Positions 8,777-19,960 are shown, numbered from the stretch's first letter. The stretch is 64,000 nucleotides of DNA from CAVSRC01 sp963830205 (GCA_963830205.1 CAWHLP010000013.1:92689-156688), one strand, 5' to 3'. Notes: a model not told the origin generated them from the letters alone. Program-made: numbers and translations.

Positions 8777-9716
8777 TCATGCCGACCACCGGCTGAACAG
8801 AGAGGTGGAGAGCGCCCGCCCGCCGCCTTCTTCGCGGAGAATCAGCTCGCCCGATTCGAGCAGGCCGCCTGCGCCGGCCATCGCCTCGGCCGTCACCTCG
8901 TCGATCGAATAGAACGAGGCGCGGATCGAATAGGCGGTGAGGATCAGGAACAGCGGGCTGTCGGAAAGCAGGCCGCGGCAGGCTCCGACCATGGCCTTGA
9001 GGTGCGTGAAGATGTCCCATACCTCGCCCTTCGGCCCGCGGCCGAATTTCGGCGGGTCGAGGATGATGCCGTCATAGCGGTTGCCGCGCCGGCCCTCGCG
9101 CTCGACGAATTTCACCGCGTCCTCGCAGATCCAGCGGATCCTGAGGGCCTCCAGCCCAGCCCAGCGCCTGGTTCTCGCGCGCCCAGCCGATCGCCTTCTT
9201 GGAGGCGTCGATATGGGTCACCTCGGCGCCGGCCCTGGCCGCCACCAGCGAGGCGACGCCGGTATAGCCGAACAGGTTGAGCACCTTCACCGGCCGCCCG
9301 GCCCTGGCGACCGCGTCCCTGATCCATTGCCAGTGGGTCGCCTGCTCGGGGAACACGCCGACATGGCGGAAGTTGGTGAAGCGGCCGAAGAAGGGGATGC
9401 CGTCCCAGGCCATCGGCCACGTCTCGCCGAGCGGCTTGCCGTAGCGCCAGCGCCCGTCCGCCTCCTCGTCGCCGATGCCGACGAACTTGGCGTCGGCCCT
9501 CAGCCACTCCGCTGCCGGCCGTCGCGGCGTCCACAGCGCCTGCGCCTCCGGCCGCACGATGGTGTAGGGGCCGTAGCGCTCCAGCTTCTCGCCATTGCCC
9601 GAATCGAGGAGGGCATAGTCGGCCCAGCCCTCGGTCTCCAGCATCACCGGCGCCTTGCGGGCCAGCTTGCCGGTGGTTCGAGCGTGTTGACTGTTGGCTG
9701 CGTTGTTGTTTGTCAC
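8777..9716 (-). CDS. Class I SAM-dependent methyltransferase, RlmI-like, one frameshift
   Basis: Rossmann-fold methyltransferase resembling 23S rRNA m5C methyltransferases (RlmI/RlmK family). The N-terminal frame (from 9716) contains ETEGWADYALLDSGNGEKLE and the SAM-binding motif VLNLFGYTGVASLVAARAGA followed by VTHIDASKKAIGWARENQ. A one-base shift near 9148 moves to the frame with ALRIRWICEDAVKFVE and the catalytic motif DPPKFGRGPKGEVW, ending at 8777. The start could also be ATG 9644. The target RNA residue is inferred from family resemblance. Confidence 0.75.
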
Positions 9717-9924
9717 CCTGGCCTTTTAGCCGAAGTCCGCATCGGATGTCGCCATCGGAGAGCGCGCAAACGCGCGCTTGCCGCCTTCCTGCCGTCACGT
9801 TAGGGTCGCGCCAAAAGCAGCGCGCGAACCCGCGCGTGGGCCACCGGTTCTGGCTGCGGTCCAGCACCAGCGATCAACACGAGCGGAACCGCCTGCCGCG
9901 GTCTTCCCGGGGGAGGGCAGACTT

Positions 9925-10527
9925 ATGGAAATGACCGGCCGCTATCAGATCCCGGCACCGCGGGACAAGGTCTGGGCAGCCCTCAACGATCCGGTCGTGC
10001 TCAAGGCGTGCATTCCCGGCTGCGAGGCGCTGGAGAAGGTCTCCGACACGGAGATGACCGCGACCGTGAAGGCCAAGGTCGGTCCGGTCTCGGCTACCTT
10101 CACCGGCACCGTCACGATCACCAATATCGACCCGCCCAATGGCTACACCATCGCCGGCGAGGGCAAGGGCGGCCCCGCCGGCTTCGCCAAGGGCGGTGCC
10201 GACGTGGCGCTCTCCGACGACGACGGCGTGACGCTGCTCACCTACGCCGTCAAGGCCCAGGTCGGCGGCAAGCTCGCCCAGCTCGGCGCCCGCCTGATCG
10301 ACGCCACCGCCAAGCAGATGGCCGACCAGTTCTTCGCCGCCTTCGTCAAGGAAGTGAGCAGCGAGGATGCCTTCACCCGGGTCGAGCACGAGGTCGAGGA
10401 GGTCATCAAGATCGCCGAGGAACGCGCCGAGGGCGCCGCCGCGCGCAACTTTCTCGGCGGCCCCCAGATGTGGGGGCTGGTTGCGCTCGCCGCCGTCATC
10501 GTCGTCCTGCTCATCTTCTTCCGCTGA
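9925..10527 (+). CDS. coxG: CoxG-type SRPBCC membrane-anchored protein
   Basis: 200-residue carbon monoxide dehydrogenase subunit G family protein. An SRPBCC domain (MEMTGRYQIPAPRDKVWAAL, then GCEALEKVSD) fills about the first 150 residues, and a single C-terminal membrane helix (GLVALAAVIVVLLIFF) anchors it. CoxG proteins recruit molybdenum hydroxylases to the inner membrane. The start has GGGAGG at 9911-9916, 8 bases upstream. It leads a three-gene operon with the iron-sulfur and FAD subunits; the spacing to coxS is 11 bases. Confidence 0.85.
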   Translation: MEMTGRYQIPAPRDKVWAALNDPVVLKACIPGCEALEKVSDTEMTATVKAKVGPVSATFTGTVTITNIDPPNGYTIAGEGKGGPAGFAKGGADVALSDDDGVTLLTYAVKAQVGGKLAQLGARLIDATAKQMADQFFAAFVKEVSSEDAFTRVEHEVEEVIKIAEERAEGAAARNFLGGPQMWGLVALAAVIVVLLIFFR

Positions 10528-10538
10528 GGGGGGCGCCC

Positions 10539-11015
10539 ATGTCCCGCGTCGAGATGACCGTCAACGGCCGGAGCGTTGCGGCCGATGTCGAGGACCGCAC
10601 GCTGCTCTCCGACTATCTGCGTGAGCATCTCGGTCTCACCGGCACCCATGTCGGCTGCGACACCTCGCAGTGCGGCGCCTGCCTGGTGCTCCTCGACGGC
10701 GTCGCGGTGAAATCCTGCACCCTGTTCGCCGCCCGCGCCGCCGGCGCCCGCGTGACCACCATCGAGGGCCTCTCCTCGGGGGCGACGCTGCATCCCATGC
10801 AGCAGGCGTTTCACGAGAACCACGGCCTGCAATGCGGCTTCTGCACGCCGGGCATGATCATCAGCGCCATCGACATGGTCCGCCGCCTCGGCACCAAGCT
10901 CGACGAGGCGACCATCCGCCGCGAGCTGGAAGGCAATATCTGCCGCTGTACGGGCTACCAGAACATCGTCAAGTCGATCGCCGCTGGCGCCGCGGCGATG
11001 GCAAGCGCCCGCTAG
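10539..11015 (+). CDS. coxS: (2Fe-2S)-binding small subunit of a CO dehydrogenase/xanthine oxidase-family molybdenum hydroxylase
   Basis: 158-residue electron-transfer subunit with both [2Fe-2S] clusters. The plant-ferredoxin-type cluster is in GCDTSQCGACLVLLDG with a fourth Cys in KSCTL, and the helical-domain cluster in CGFCTPGM plus CRCTGY. Length and order are standard for CoxS. It sits between coxG and coxM. The molybdopterin-binding large subunit usually found in such operons is absent here. Confidence 0.9.
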   Translation: MSRVEMTVNGRSVAADVEDRTLLSDYLREHLGLTGTHVGCDTSQCGACLVLLDGVAVKSCTLFAARAAGARVTTIEGLSSGATLHPMQQAFHENHGLQCGFCTPGMIISAIDMVRRLGTKLDEATIRRELEGNICRCTGYQNIVKSIAAGAAAMASAR

Positions 11016-11038
11016 GGTCCCAAGGGGAGGGGGCGCCG

Positions 11039-11839
11039 ATGTACGAGACCCGCTATCACAGGCCTGAGAGCCTCGCTGAAGCGGCGGCCCTGTTCGCCGC
11101 TGCCGAAGAGGGCCGCTATCTCTCCGGCGGGCAGACGCTGATCCCCACCATGAAGCAGCGTCTGGCGGCGCCCACCGACGTCATCGACCTCACGGCAATC
11201 GCCGAGCTCAAGGGCATCGAAGCCACCGGCGAAGCGGTTGTGATCGGCGCCGCCACGACCCACGCCCAGGTCAATGGCTCCGCCGCCGTCAGGGAGGCGA
11301 TCCCCGCGCTGGCCGACCTCGCCGGCATGATCGGGGATCCGGCGGTGCGCGAGATGGGCACCATCGGCGGGTCGCTCGCCAACAACGATCCCGCCGCTGA
11401 TTATCCGGCCGCCGTGCTGGCGCTGGGCGGCACCATCCACACAACCAGGCGGACGCTCGCGGCGGAGGCATTCTTCGCCGGCCTGTTTGCCACCGCGCTG
11501 GAAGAGGGTGAGATCGTCACCCGCGTCACCCTGCCAGTGCCGGCCAGGGCCGCCTACCGCAAGTTCCGCAACCTCGCCTCGCGCTATGCCTTGGCCGGCG
11601 TTTTCGTCGCCCGCATGCAGGACGGCGCGGTCCGTGTCGGCGTCACCGGCGCCGGGGCGAGCGGCGTCTTCCGCGCCACGGCGATGGAAGAGGCGCTTGC
11701 CGCATCCTTCTCGCCTGCGGCCATCGACGCGGTCGCCGTCGATCCCGCCGGCCTGCTGTCGGACATCCACGCCTCGGCCGTCTATCGCGCCAATCTCGTC
11801 AAGGTGATGGCCAAGCGGGCCGTCGCGGCAGCCGGGTAG
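11039..11839 (+). CDS. coxM: FAD-binding medium subunit of a CO dehydrogenase/xanthine oxidase-family enzyme
   Basis: 266-residue FAD-binding subunit. The FAD-binding pattern YLSGGQTLIPTMK is near residues 25-37, and TIGGSLANNDPAADYPAA is the second FAD motif. The C-terminal CO_deh_flav_C domain is complete. It starts 23 bases after coxS behind GGGGAGGGGGCG. The large catalytic subunit should normally be next, but the following gene is on the opposite strand, so the operon here is G-S-M only. The substrate cannot be inferred without coxL. Confidence 0.88.
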   Translation: MYETRYHRPESLAEAAALFAAAEEGRYLSGGQTLIPTMKQRLAAPTDVIDLTAIAELKGIEATGEAVVIGAATTHAQVNGSAAVREAIPALADLAGMIGDPAVREMGTIGGSLANNDPAADYPAAVLALGGTIHTTRRTLAAEAFFAGLFATALEEGEIVTRVTLPVPARAAYRKFRNLASRYALAGVFVARMQDGAVRVGVTGAGASGVFRATAMEEALAASFSPAAIDAVAVDPAGLLSDIHASAVYRANLVKVMAKRAVAAAG

Positions 11840-11866
11840 CGGCACCGGCGAAAGGCCTGCCCGGCT

Positions 11867-12277
11867 TCAACCGACGATCAGGTGCCAAAGGGACGCGGTC
11901 AGGACGAGCGCGGCGGCCATCGTCGCCGCTGCAAGGATGATCGCTGCGAGATTGCGCCGGACCAGAGAAGCCGCCGCCCCGGCATCGGCGCGCAGACGGG
12001 GCGTCGCGCGCCAATGCGTGGCGAGCATGGCCGCGCCCGTGGCCGAAGCGACCAACGGCAGCAGAAGGAAGAGGACGGCCGCCAGTGGCTGGGTCATCCA
12101 GCCACTGATCCAGGTGAACAGAATCGTGGCGGTTCGCGCCGGCTCGAATTGGGCGGGCTGCAGGTGGCGCACGATGTCGATCGCAAGAATCGCGAGGGGC
12201 GGAGCGATGAACAGCGTCGCCGCGACAGCGCTCGGCGCCAGGTGACGATTTGCCGATGTGGCTCGGGTTGCTTTCAT
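11867..12277 (-). CDS. Small hypothetical membrane protein
   Basis: 136 residues with about three hydrophobic segments (VAATLFIAPPLAILAIDIV, then AVLFLLLPLVASATGAAML, then NLAAIILAAATMAAALVLTA) and a basic stretch between the last two. I recognise no family. It lies convergent with coxM and divergent from the LysE gene. The start is ATG 12277; longer readings run into the upstream intergenic region. Confidence 0.55.
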   Translation of the reverse strand: MKATRATSANRHLAPSAVAATLFIAPPLAILAIDIVRHLQPAQFEPARTATILFTWISGWMTQPLAAVLFLLLPLVASATGAAMLATHWRATPRLRADAGAAASLVRRNLAAIILAAATMAAALVLTASLWHLIVG

Positions 12278-12416
12278 GTGCGCAGTGCAGCCGGGAAATG
12301 TGGTTTGAGTTTGGCCGGGCGTGTGGGCAAAGGCGGCGCGGTTTTCGGGTGGCTCGCGCGGCGCCGCGAGCGCAGCTATGATCGCCGAACCCGCCTCCGG
12401 AACGGCAGCCACGCCC

Positions 12417-13028
12417 ATGCGCCTCGAATTCCTCATCACCTCGCTCATCGTCGTTGCCGCTCCCGGCACCGGCGTCCTCTACACGCTTGCCGCCGGGCTG
12501 ACGCGCGGCTCGCGTGCCAGCGTCGTCGCCGCCTTCGGCTGCACGCTCGGCATCATCCCCCACATGGCCGCCGCCATCCTCGGCCTCGCCGCGCTGCTCC
12601 ATGCCAGCGCCGTCGCCTTCCAGATCTTCAAGTATGTCGGCGTCGCCTACCTGCTCTACCTCGCCTGGATGACGCTCAAGGAGCACGGCACCCTTCAGGT
12701 CGAGCAGCAGCCGGGCAGGCGCTCCTCGCTCCAGGTGATCGTCACCGCCATCCTGATCAACTTCCTCAATCCCAAGCTGTCGATCTTCTTCATGGCCTTC
12801 CTGCCGCAGTTCATCGATGCCGGCGAGGCCCATCCGCTGGCCCGCATGGGCGAGCTCAGCGCCGTCTTCATGGCGATGACCTTCGTCGTCTTCGTCGGCT
12901 ACGGCCTGTTTGCCTCCGCCGTGCGCGACCACGTCATCTCGCGCCCGCGCGTGCTCACCTGGATGCGCCGCACTTTTGCCGCCGCCTTCGTGGCGCTCGG
13001 CGCCAAGCTGGCCTTCGCCGACCGCTGA
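12417..13028 (+). CDS. LysE/RhtB-family amino acid exporter
   Basis: 203-residue inner-membrane exporter with five or six helices. The N-terminal PGTGVLYTLAAGLTRGSRA corresponds to the family's PGP-GxG-R motif, and ILINFLNPKLSIFFMAFLPQF is the conserved NPK segment. It starts at ATG 12417; the gene ends 6 bases before the convergent glucokinase stop. The exported amino acid or metabolite is unknown. Confidence 0.85.
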   Translation: MRLEFLITSLIVVAAPGTGVLYTLAAGLTRGSRASVVAAFGCTLGIIPHMAAAILGLAALLHASAVAFQIFKYVGVAYLLYLAWMTLKEHGTLQVEQQPGRRSSLQVIVTAILINFLNPKLSIFFMAFLPQFIDAGEAHPLARMGELSAVFMAMTFVVFVGYGLFASAVRDHVISRPRVLTWMRRTFAAAFVALGAKLAFADR

Positions 13029-13034
13029 GCTTCG

Positions 13035-14072
13035 TTATCCCCGCCAGCGGCGGCCGGTGAGCGACACGGCGAAGCGCGTCGGCTGGCGCGCAAACGCGGC
13101 GATGCCGGCCAGCGCCGCGTCCTCCTTGGTGATGATCGAGGTCGCCATGCGCTCCATCAGCCGCGTGTGCGGCCATTTGGCCAGGAACGCCTCGCGGAAG
13201 CCGCCCGATTTCAGCACCGGGGCGATCCTGGCGGTGATGCCGCCGGCCAGGAACACGCCGCCGGTCGGCATGAACACCAGCGCCAGGTTGCCGGCCACCC
13301 GGCCGAGATGCATGGCGAACAGCGACAGGGTTTCGGAGGCCTGCGGGCTGGCGCCGGAAAGCCCCGCCTCGGTCACGTCCTTGGGCGTCGTCAGCTCAGG
13401 CCTGACCCCGTCGCTGGCGCATACCGCCCGGTAGAGGCGCACCATGCCGGCGCCGCAGAGCAGCGTCTCGGCGCCGATGCGCCCGCCGGTGCGCTCCACA
13501 TGCGGCCAGATGGCGAAGTCGCGCTCGCTCACCGGCGACAGGTCGATGTGCCCGCCTTCGCCCGGCACCGGCACCCAGGTGTCGCGCGCCTTGACCAGCG
13601 CCCCGGCGCCGAGCCCGGTGCCCGGCCCGAGCACGACGCGGGCGCCGTCGGCGGTCATCTCGCCGGCGCCGATCGGATCGATGTCGCCGGCCGTCAGTCC
13701 CGGCAGGGCCAGCGACTGCGCCTCGAAGTCGTTGAGCAGCACCATTTCGGCGAGGCCGAAGCGGGCGACCGTCTTCTTCGGCTCCACCACCCACGGGCAG
13801 TTGGTCAGCGGCACCCGGTCGCCGGAGATCGGCCCGGCCAGCGCCAGCATGGCCGATTGCGGGCGGGCACCGCCCTTGTCGATCACCACCGCCTCGATGG
13901 CGTCGTCGATCGAGGCGAAGTCGGCGGTGTGCACGTTGGGGTAGCGCACCACCGGGCCGGTCTCGTCGGGGACCAGCGAGAAGCGCGCATTGGTGCCGCC
14001 GATGTCGCCGATCAGCACCGGGAAGGGCAGGTGGTCGAGGTGCCGGCCGATGGCCGCGTCTACTTTGCCCAT
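13035..14072 (-). CDS. glk: Glucokinase
   Basis: Cytosolic ATP-dependent glucose phosphorylation, 345 residues. The phosphate-binding motif GDIGGTNARF is at 22-31, and VLGPGTGLGAGALV and GEGGHIDLSP are the typical proteobacterial Glk motifs (non-ROK family). It follows the nucleoside ABC permease gene with a 6-base gap on the same strand, so it may be co-transcribed with the importer. This would link nucleoside-derived sugar and glucose use. Confidence 0.9.
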   Translation of the reverse strand: MGKVDAAIGRHLDHLPFPVLIGDIGGTNARFSLVPDETGPVVRYPNVHTADFASIDDAIEAVVIDKGGARPQSAMLALAGPISGDRVPLTNCPWVVEPKKTVARFGLAEMVLLNDFEAQSLALPGLTAGDIDPIGAGEMTADGARVVLGPGTGLGAGALVKARDTWVPVPGEGGHIDLSPVSERDFAIWPHVERTGGRIGAETLLCGAGMVRLYRAVCASDGVRPELTTPKDVTEAGLSGASPQASETLSLFAMHLGRVAGNLALVFMPTGGVFLAGGITARIAPVLKSGGFREAFLAKWPHTRLMERMATSIITKEDAALAGIAAFARQPTRFAVSLTGRRWRG

Positions 14073-14078
14073 GAGGGC

Positions 14079-15404
14079 CTATTCCTTGATGTAGGGCTTG
14101 CCGTCGGCGGCCGGTGGCCGGGCGCGGCCGACGACGCCCGCGACCAGAACGATGGTGGCAATATAGGGCGCCATCGCCAGGAATTCGGAGGGGATCGGCG
14201 TCTGCAGGATCGCCAGCTTCTGCTGCAGCGAATCGGCGAAGCCGAAGACCAGCGCCGCCATCAGCGCGCCGACCGGGTGCCAGCGGCCGAAGATCATGGC
14301 GGCCAGCCCGATGAAGCCGCGCCCGTTGGTCATGTTGATGTCGAAGCGGCCGACGGAACCGAGCGTGAACCAGGCGCCGGCGAAGCCCGCCACCATGCCG
14401 CCGATGGTCAGGTTGATGAAGCGCACGCGATAGACGTTGATGCCGAGCGTGTCGGCGGCCTCCGGGTGCTCGCCGACGGCGCGGGCGCGCAGGCCCGAGC
14501 GCGTGTGGAACAGGTAGTAGGTCGACCCGGCGATCAGGATGGCGGCGCCGTAGACGAAGATGTTCTGCTGGAAGAAGACGCGCCCGATGATCGGCAGGTT
14601 GGCGAGGAAGGGAATGTCGATGCCGGGGAAGATCGGCGCGTTGTTCAGCTCCCTGTGCACGGTCAGCACCTGGCTGGTGACATAGGAGGTGAGGCCCAGC
14701 GCGAACAGGTTCACCGCCACGCCGGCGATGATCTGGTCGACCCGGTAGGTGATCACCAGCACGCCGAGCGCCAGCCCCATCAGCCCGCCGACGATGATCG
14801 CCGCGACCAGGCCGATGGTCCCGGCTGCGGTCGCCGGGGCCAGTCCTAGCTGCACGAAAAGGTCGACAGGACCGGCCATTTGCATGACCGAGCCGACGAT
14901 GGCGCCGGTGAAGGCGCCGGAGAGCAGCATGCCCTCGATGCCGATATTGACCACCGCGACCCGCTCCGACAGCGTGCCGACCAGCCCGCCGAGGGCGATC
15001 GGAACCGCGCGCACCACGGTCGCCTCCAGCATGCCGGTCAGGTTGAACTGCTTGCCGGCGGTCGCCCACACCAGGAACGTCGTCACCGCCAGGATGAGGC
15101 CGATGCCGAGATAGAGGCTGGAGCGTCTGGCGCCGCCGCGCACGAACTGCCGTGCGCCGAGAAAGGCCAGGATCGCCGCGACCGCATAGCTGTAAGGCGA
15201 TGCCGGCACGGTGAGGTCGGGCAGCGCGAACAGGTCGCCGTTGAGCGCCAGGCGGAAGGTCGCCTCGCCGGAGGATTCAGCGCCGAAGACCGCTGCCACG
15301 AACACCGCCAGCGCCAGCAGCAGCCAGCCGATGATCAGCGCCTGGCGGCGCTGGAGGACGTCGAGGTCGGCGCGGCCGGTCATGGCTGTGTCGGTCACTG
15401 CCAT
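14079..15404 (-). CDS. Nucleoside-type ABC transporter permease (second permease)
   Basis: 441-residue inner-membrane permease of the BPD_transp_2 (branched-chain/ribose/nucleoside) family. About 150 residues of extra N-terminal helices precede the conserved core VVNIGIEGMLLSGAFTGAIV, which matches nucleoside permeases of the YufQ/RnsD type. It starts 4 bases after the stop of the first permease. Together with the double ATPase and BMP-type binding protein it forms a complete purine/pyrimidine nucleoside importer. Confidence 0.88.
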   Translation of the reverse strand: MAVTDTAMTGRADLDVLQRRQALIIGWLLLALAVFVAAVFGAESSGEATFRLALNGDLFALPDLTVPASPYSYAVAAILAFLGARQFVRGGARRSSLYLGIGLILAVTTFLVWATAGKQFNLTGMLEATVVRAVPIALGGLVGTLSERVAVVNIGIEGMLLSGAFTGAIVGSVMQMAGPVDLFVQLGLAPATAAGTIGLVAAIIVGGLMGLALGVLVITYRVDQIIAGVAVNLFALGLTSYVTSQVLTVHRELNNAPIFPGIDIPFLANLPIIGRVFFQQNIFVYGAAILIAGSTYYLFHTRSGLRARAVGEHPEAADTLGINVYRVRFINLTIGGMVAGFAGAWFTLGSVGRFDINMTNGRGFIGLAAMIFGRWHPVGALMAALVFGFADSLQQKLAILQTPIPSEFLAMAPYIATIVLVAGVVGRARPPAADGKPYIKE

Positions 15405-15408
15405 CGCC

Positions 15409-16541
15409 TCAGGTTCCTGCCGTCTTGCGCTTGCGGAACGCCCACGGGAAGGCCGCCTTCATGAGGAGCGGCGCCGCCACGAAGACGATGATCAGCGACT
15501 GGATGATGGCGATCAGGTCAATGCGCACCCCGGCCGCCACCTGCATCTGTCGTCCGCCGGCATCAAGCGCTCCGAACAATATGCCGGCGAGCAGCACGCC
15601 GACCGGATGCGATCGTCCGAGCAGCGCCACGGCGATGGCGTTGAAGCCGACGCCGCCGGAGAAGCCGGGCGATGCCCGGCCGAGCACGCCGAGCACCTGG
15701 TTGGCCCCGGCGAGACCCGCGAGCCCGCCGGAAATCGCCATCACCGCGACGATGATCAGGCCCGAACGCATGCCGGCATAGCGCGCCGCGCTCGGGTTGA
15801 GGCCGCTGGCGCGGAACTCGAAGCCGAGCGTCGTGCGGAACAGCAGCCAATAGACCAGGATTACCATCAGGATGGTGATGATGATGCCGGCGTTGAGCCT
15901 CAGATTCGGGTCGAGCCAGGTCAGCAGCTTGGGGAGTTCCGCGCTGTGCAGCACCGAGGAGGAGATCGGATCGTGGCGCCCCGGCTTCTGGATCGGCGGA
16001 TTGCGCAAGAGGTAGTTGGTGAGCTGCACCGCGATCAGGTTGAGCATGATCGTCGTGATCACCTCATGCGCCCCGGTCGAGGCTTTCAGCCAGCCGGGGA
16101 TCGCCGCCCAGGCGGCGCCGGCCACGATACCGGCGAGAAGCGCCAGCGGCAGGTGGATCACGGCCGGCAGGCCGGCGAAGGAGAAGCCGACGACTACCGC
16201 CGCCATACCGCCGGCGATCACCTGGCCTTCGGCGCCGATATTGAACAGGCCGGCGCGGAAGCCGAGCGCCACCCCGAGCGCGGCCAGTGTCACCGGAGCG
16301 GCCGCCGTCAGCGTTTCGGAGATCGCCGAAAGCGAGCCGAACGAGCCGGCGAACAGCGCCCCGTACGCCTCGCCGACGGTCGGAATATTGACGCCGGTGA
16401 GCAGCATGACGACGGCGCCCAGCACCATCGCCACCACCACCGCCAGCACCGGCACGACGACGAGCTGCTCGAAATCGAAACGCGATGCCGTGGTGCGCCG
16501 CAGCACCTCCTCGGACATCGTCTCCTGGCGCATATAGTCGC

Positions 16542-16545
<4 letters not shown>
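15409..16545 (-). CDS. Nucleoside-type ABC transporter permease (first permease)
   Basis: 378-residue BPD_transp_2 permease with the core motif LFNIGAEGQVIAGGMAAVV and the C-terminal segment GFNAIAVALLGRSHPVGVLLA. I start it at GTG 16545, whose GTGA overlaps the TGA of the ATPase gene by 4 bases; ATG 16533 is the alternative. It is the third gene of the leftward operon: binding protein, ATPase, permease, permease, glk. Confidence 0.87.
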
Positions 16546-18053
<1,508 letters not shown>

Positions 18054-18117
18054 GCTTCAGCACCCCCGCCTCTCGGCCGGCTCCCGCGCGCCCCGGAACC
18101 GCCGACTTGGGAACGCA

Positions 18118-18147
18118 CCCGCCGCGTCCAATTGGGGACGCGGCGGG
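18118..18147 (-). terminator. Intra-operon hairpin after the binding-protein gene
   Basis: A perfect 12-bp inverted repeat (18118-18129 and 18136-18147) around a 6-base loop AATTGG, 29 bases past the stop of the BMP-type gene in the direction of transcription. No U-tract follows. Such hairpins often protect the binding-protein mRNA or partly terminate transcription so that it exceeds the downstream ATPase and permeases. Confidence 0.6.
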
Positions 18148-18175
18148 CGATGACGATGGCAGTTCAGGCTGTCGC

Positions 18176-19210
18176 CTACATGCCGACCTTGATCGAGCCG
18201 TCGATGATGCCGGCCTTGATCTTGGCGATCTCGTCCTTGAGAGCGGCCGGAACCGCCGCATCGAAGTCGTGGAACGGAGCCAGATCGACGCCGCCGTCCT
18301 TCAGGTCGCCGACGATGACGCCGCCCTTGAAGGTGCCCTTGAAGGCCTCGGTGACGGCTTCCTTGGTCGTCGAGTCGACCTTCTTCAGCACCGACGACAG
18401 GAACACGCCCTTGTGGTCCGGGTCGGTGGCATACTGGTCGGTGTCGACGCCGATGATCTTCAGCTTGTCGGCGCCCATCTCCGCGGCCAGCGCCGCCGGG
18501 CCCTGGCCGACCTTGCCGGCCACCGGCAGGATGATGTCGGCACCTTCATCGACCATGCTCTTGGCAATGTCCTTGCCCTTGTCGATGGAGTTGAAGTCGC
18601 CGACGAACACGCCGTCCTTCTTGGCCGGATCCCAGCCGAGCACCTTCACCTTGGTGCCCTTCACCTTGTTGTAGTAGTCGGCGCCCCATACGAAGCCGTC
18701 CATGAAGTCGGTCACCGGGCCGCCGATGTTGATGCCGCCGAAGGTGCCGAGCACGCCGGTCTTGCTCATGCCGGCGGCGAGATAGCCGGCGAGGAAGGCC
18801 GCCTGGTTGGTGGCGTAGACTTGGCCGAGCACGTTCGGGATCGTCGGGTCATAGGCGTAGTCGACGATCGTGTACTTGATGCCGGGGTTGGCCTCTGCCG
18901 ATGCCTTGGTGGCGTCGCCGAGCAGGAAGCCGACGGTGACGATGACGTCGCACTTGGCCTGCACGAACGACTGCAGGTTCGGCACGTAGTCGGTCTCGGC
19001 CTTCGACTCGAGCAGCTTGGTCTCGAAGCCGCCTGCCTTGGCGGCGTCCTGGACGCCCTGCCAAGTGTATTGGTTGAAGCCCTTGTCGTCGACGCCGCCC
19101 GTATCGGTGACGGCGCAGGCGAGGAACGCAAAGGCCGGCGCATTCATGGCCCCCATCCACGCGACGGTGGCAAGAGCGGCAAGGGACGTGGTGATAATCC
19201 TGCGGTTCAA
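18176..19210 (-). CDS. BMP-family nucleoside-binding periplasmic protein
   Basis: 344-residue substrate-binding protein of the Bmp/PnrA (Med) family. A signal peptide runs to about residue 28 (ending NAPAFA), followed by ACAVTDTGGVDDKGFNQ, the family's nucleoside-site signature. I choose TTG 19210 because AAGGAGGG lies 5-6 bases upstream; an in-frame ATG at 19258 has no good ribosome site. It is the first gene of the importer operon and is divergent from cdd, consistent with shared control from the 210-base gap. Confidence 0.88.
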   Translation of the reverse strand: MNRRIITTSLAALATVAWMGAMNAPAFAFLACAVTDTGGVDDKGFNQYTWQGVQDAAKAGGFETKLLESKAETDYVPNLQSFVQAKCDVIVTVGFLLGDATKASAEANPGIKYTIVDYAYDPTIPNVLGQVYATNQAAFLAGYLAAGMSKTGVLGTFGGINIGGPVTDFMDGFVWGADYYNKVKGTKVKVLGWDPAKKDGVFVGDFNSIDKGKDIAKSMVDEGADIILPVAGKVGQGPAALAAEMGADKLKIIGVDTDQYATDPDHKGVFLSSVLKKVDSTTKEAVTEAFKGTFKGGVIVGDLKDGGVDLAPFHDFDAAVPAALKDEIAKIKAGIIDGSIKVGM

Positions 19211-19420
19211 CTGACCCTCCTTCAGATTTACGAGGCCAAATCTCCCTTCGGGCCGCACCGGCTGGAACCGCCGGAGCCCTTCCCGTCAAGGGCGTGGGCG
19301 CAACTCTCGCATTTTCATCTGCCGCCGCCAAGACGCCTCGCTCGGCTCGCGTGACGCGCTGTGGCAAAGGCGCTAGAAAACCGGCACCTGCCCCATCCGG
19401 GCATGGCGGGAGAGGCGCCG

Positions 19421-19828
19421 ATGGACAAGGAACTCTATGCGGCTGCGCGGGCGGTGCGCGCGCACGCGCATGCGCCTTATTCCAGGTTCCATGTCGGCGC
19501 CGCCGTGCGCACGGCGGCCGGCACCATCCATGCCGGCGCCAACGTGGAAAACGCCTCCTATCCGGAAGGCTGGTGCGCCGAAACCTCGGCCATCGCGCAA
19601 ATGGTCGCGGCCGGCGGCAGCGATGCCGCGCGGCGCATCGTCGCCGTCTCGGTCGTCGCCGAGCGCATCGATGGCCGGCTCACCACGCCCTGCGGCGGCT
19701 GCCGCCAGCGCCTGGCCGAGTTCGCCGGGCCGGACACGCCCATCGACGTCATCGACCCGTCGGGCGAGGGGCGGACCTTCACCATGCGCGAGCTGCTGCC
19801 GTCTGCGTTCGACATGGAGGGACGATGA
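19421..19828 (+). CDS. cdd: Cytidine deaminase
   Basis: 135-residue homotetrameric-type enzyme converting cytidine and deoxycytidine to uridine forms. The zinc site is Cys52 with catalytic Glu54 in WCAETS, plus Cys91 and Cys94 in TPCGGCRQ. I start at ATG 19421, after GGGAGAGG; earlier in-frame ATGs lack a ribosome site. It is followed by deoA, deoB and upp, giving a coherent pyrimidine salvage set opposite the nucleoside importer. Confidence 0.9.
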   Translation: MDKELYAAARAVRAHAHAPYSRFHVGAAVRTAAGTIHAGANVENASYPEGWCAETSAIAQMVAAGGSDAARRIVAVSVVAERIDGRLTTPCGGCRQRLAEFAGPDTPIDVIDPSGEGRTFTMRELLPSAFDMEGR

Positions 19829-19848
19829 GGCGAGGGGAAAGAGGTTTC

Positions 19849-19960
19849 GTGTCCCGGGCGCAGCGCAGCACGAAGTGGTGCGCTGCCGAACCGGGACCCA
19901 GGGGCCGGATGGACCCCGGCTCTGCGTTGCACCGTTTCACACTGCAGCGCCTCCGGGGAA
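19849..19960. repeat. Palindromic intergenic repeat between cdd and deoA
   Basis: A nested hairpin with outer arms GTCCCGG (19851-19857) and CCGGGAC (about 19891-19897) and inner arms GCAGCGCA.../...TGCGCTGC. It is followed by a less regular mirrored stretch rich in CCGG, extending to about 19960. It belongs to a different repeat type from the CCTCCCC elements. It separates two genes of the same pathway and could act as an mRNA stability element. Confidence 0.55.

Noticed and set aside
13396..15069. Long leftward frame across glk and the permease in an alternative phase
   Set aside because: Arg/Gly-rich out-of-phase translation of two clear genes.
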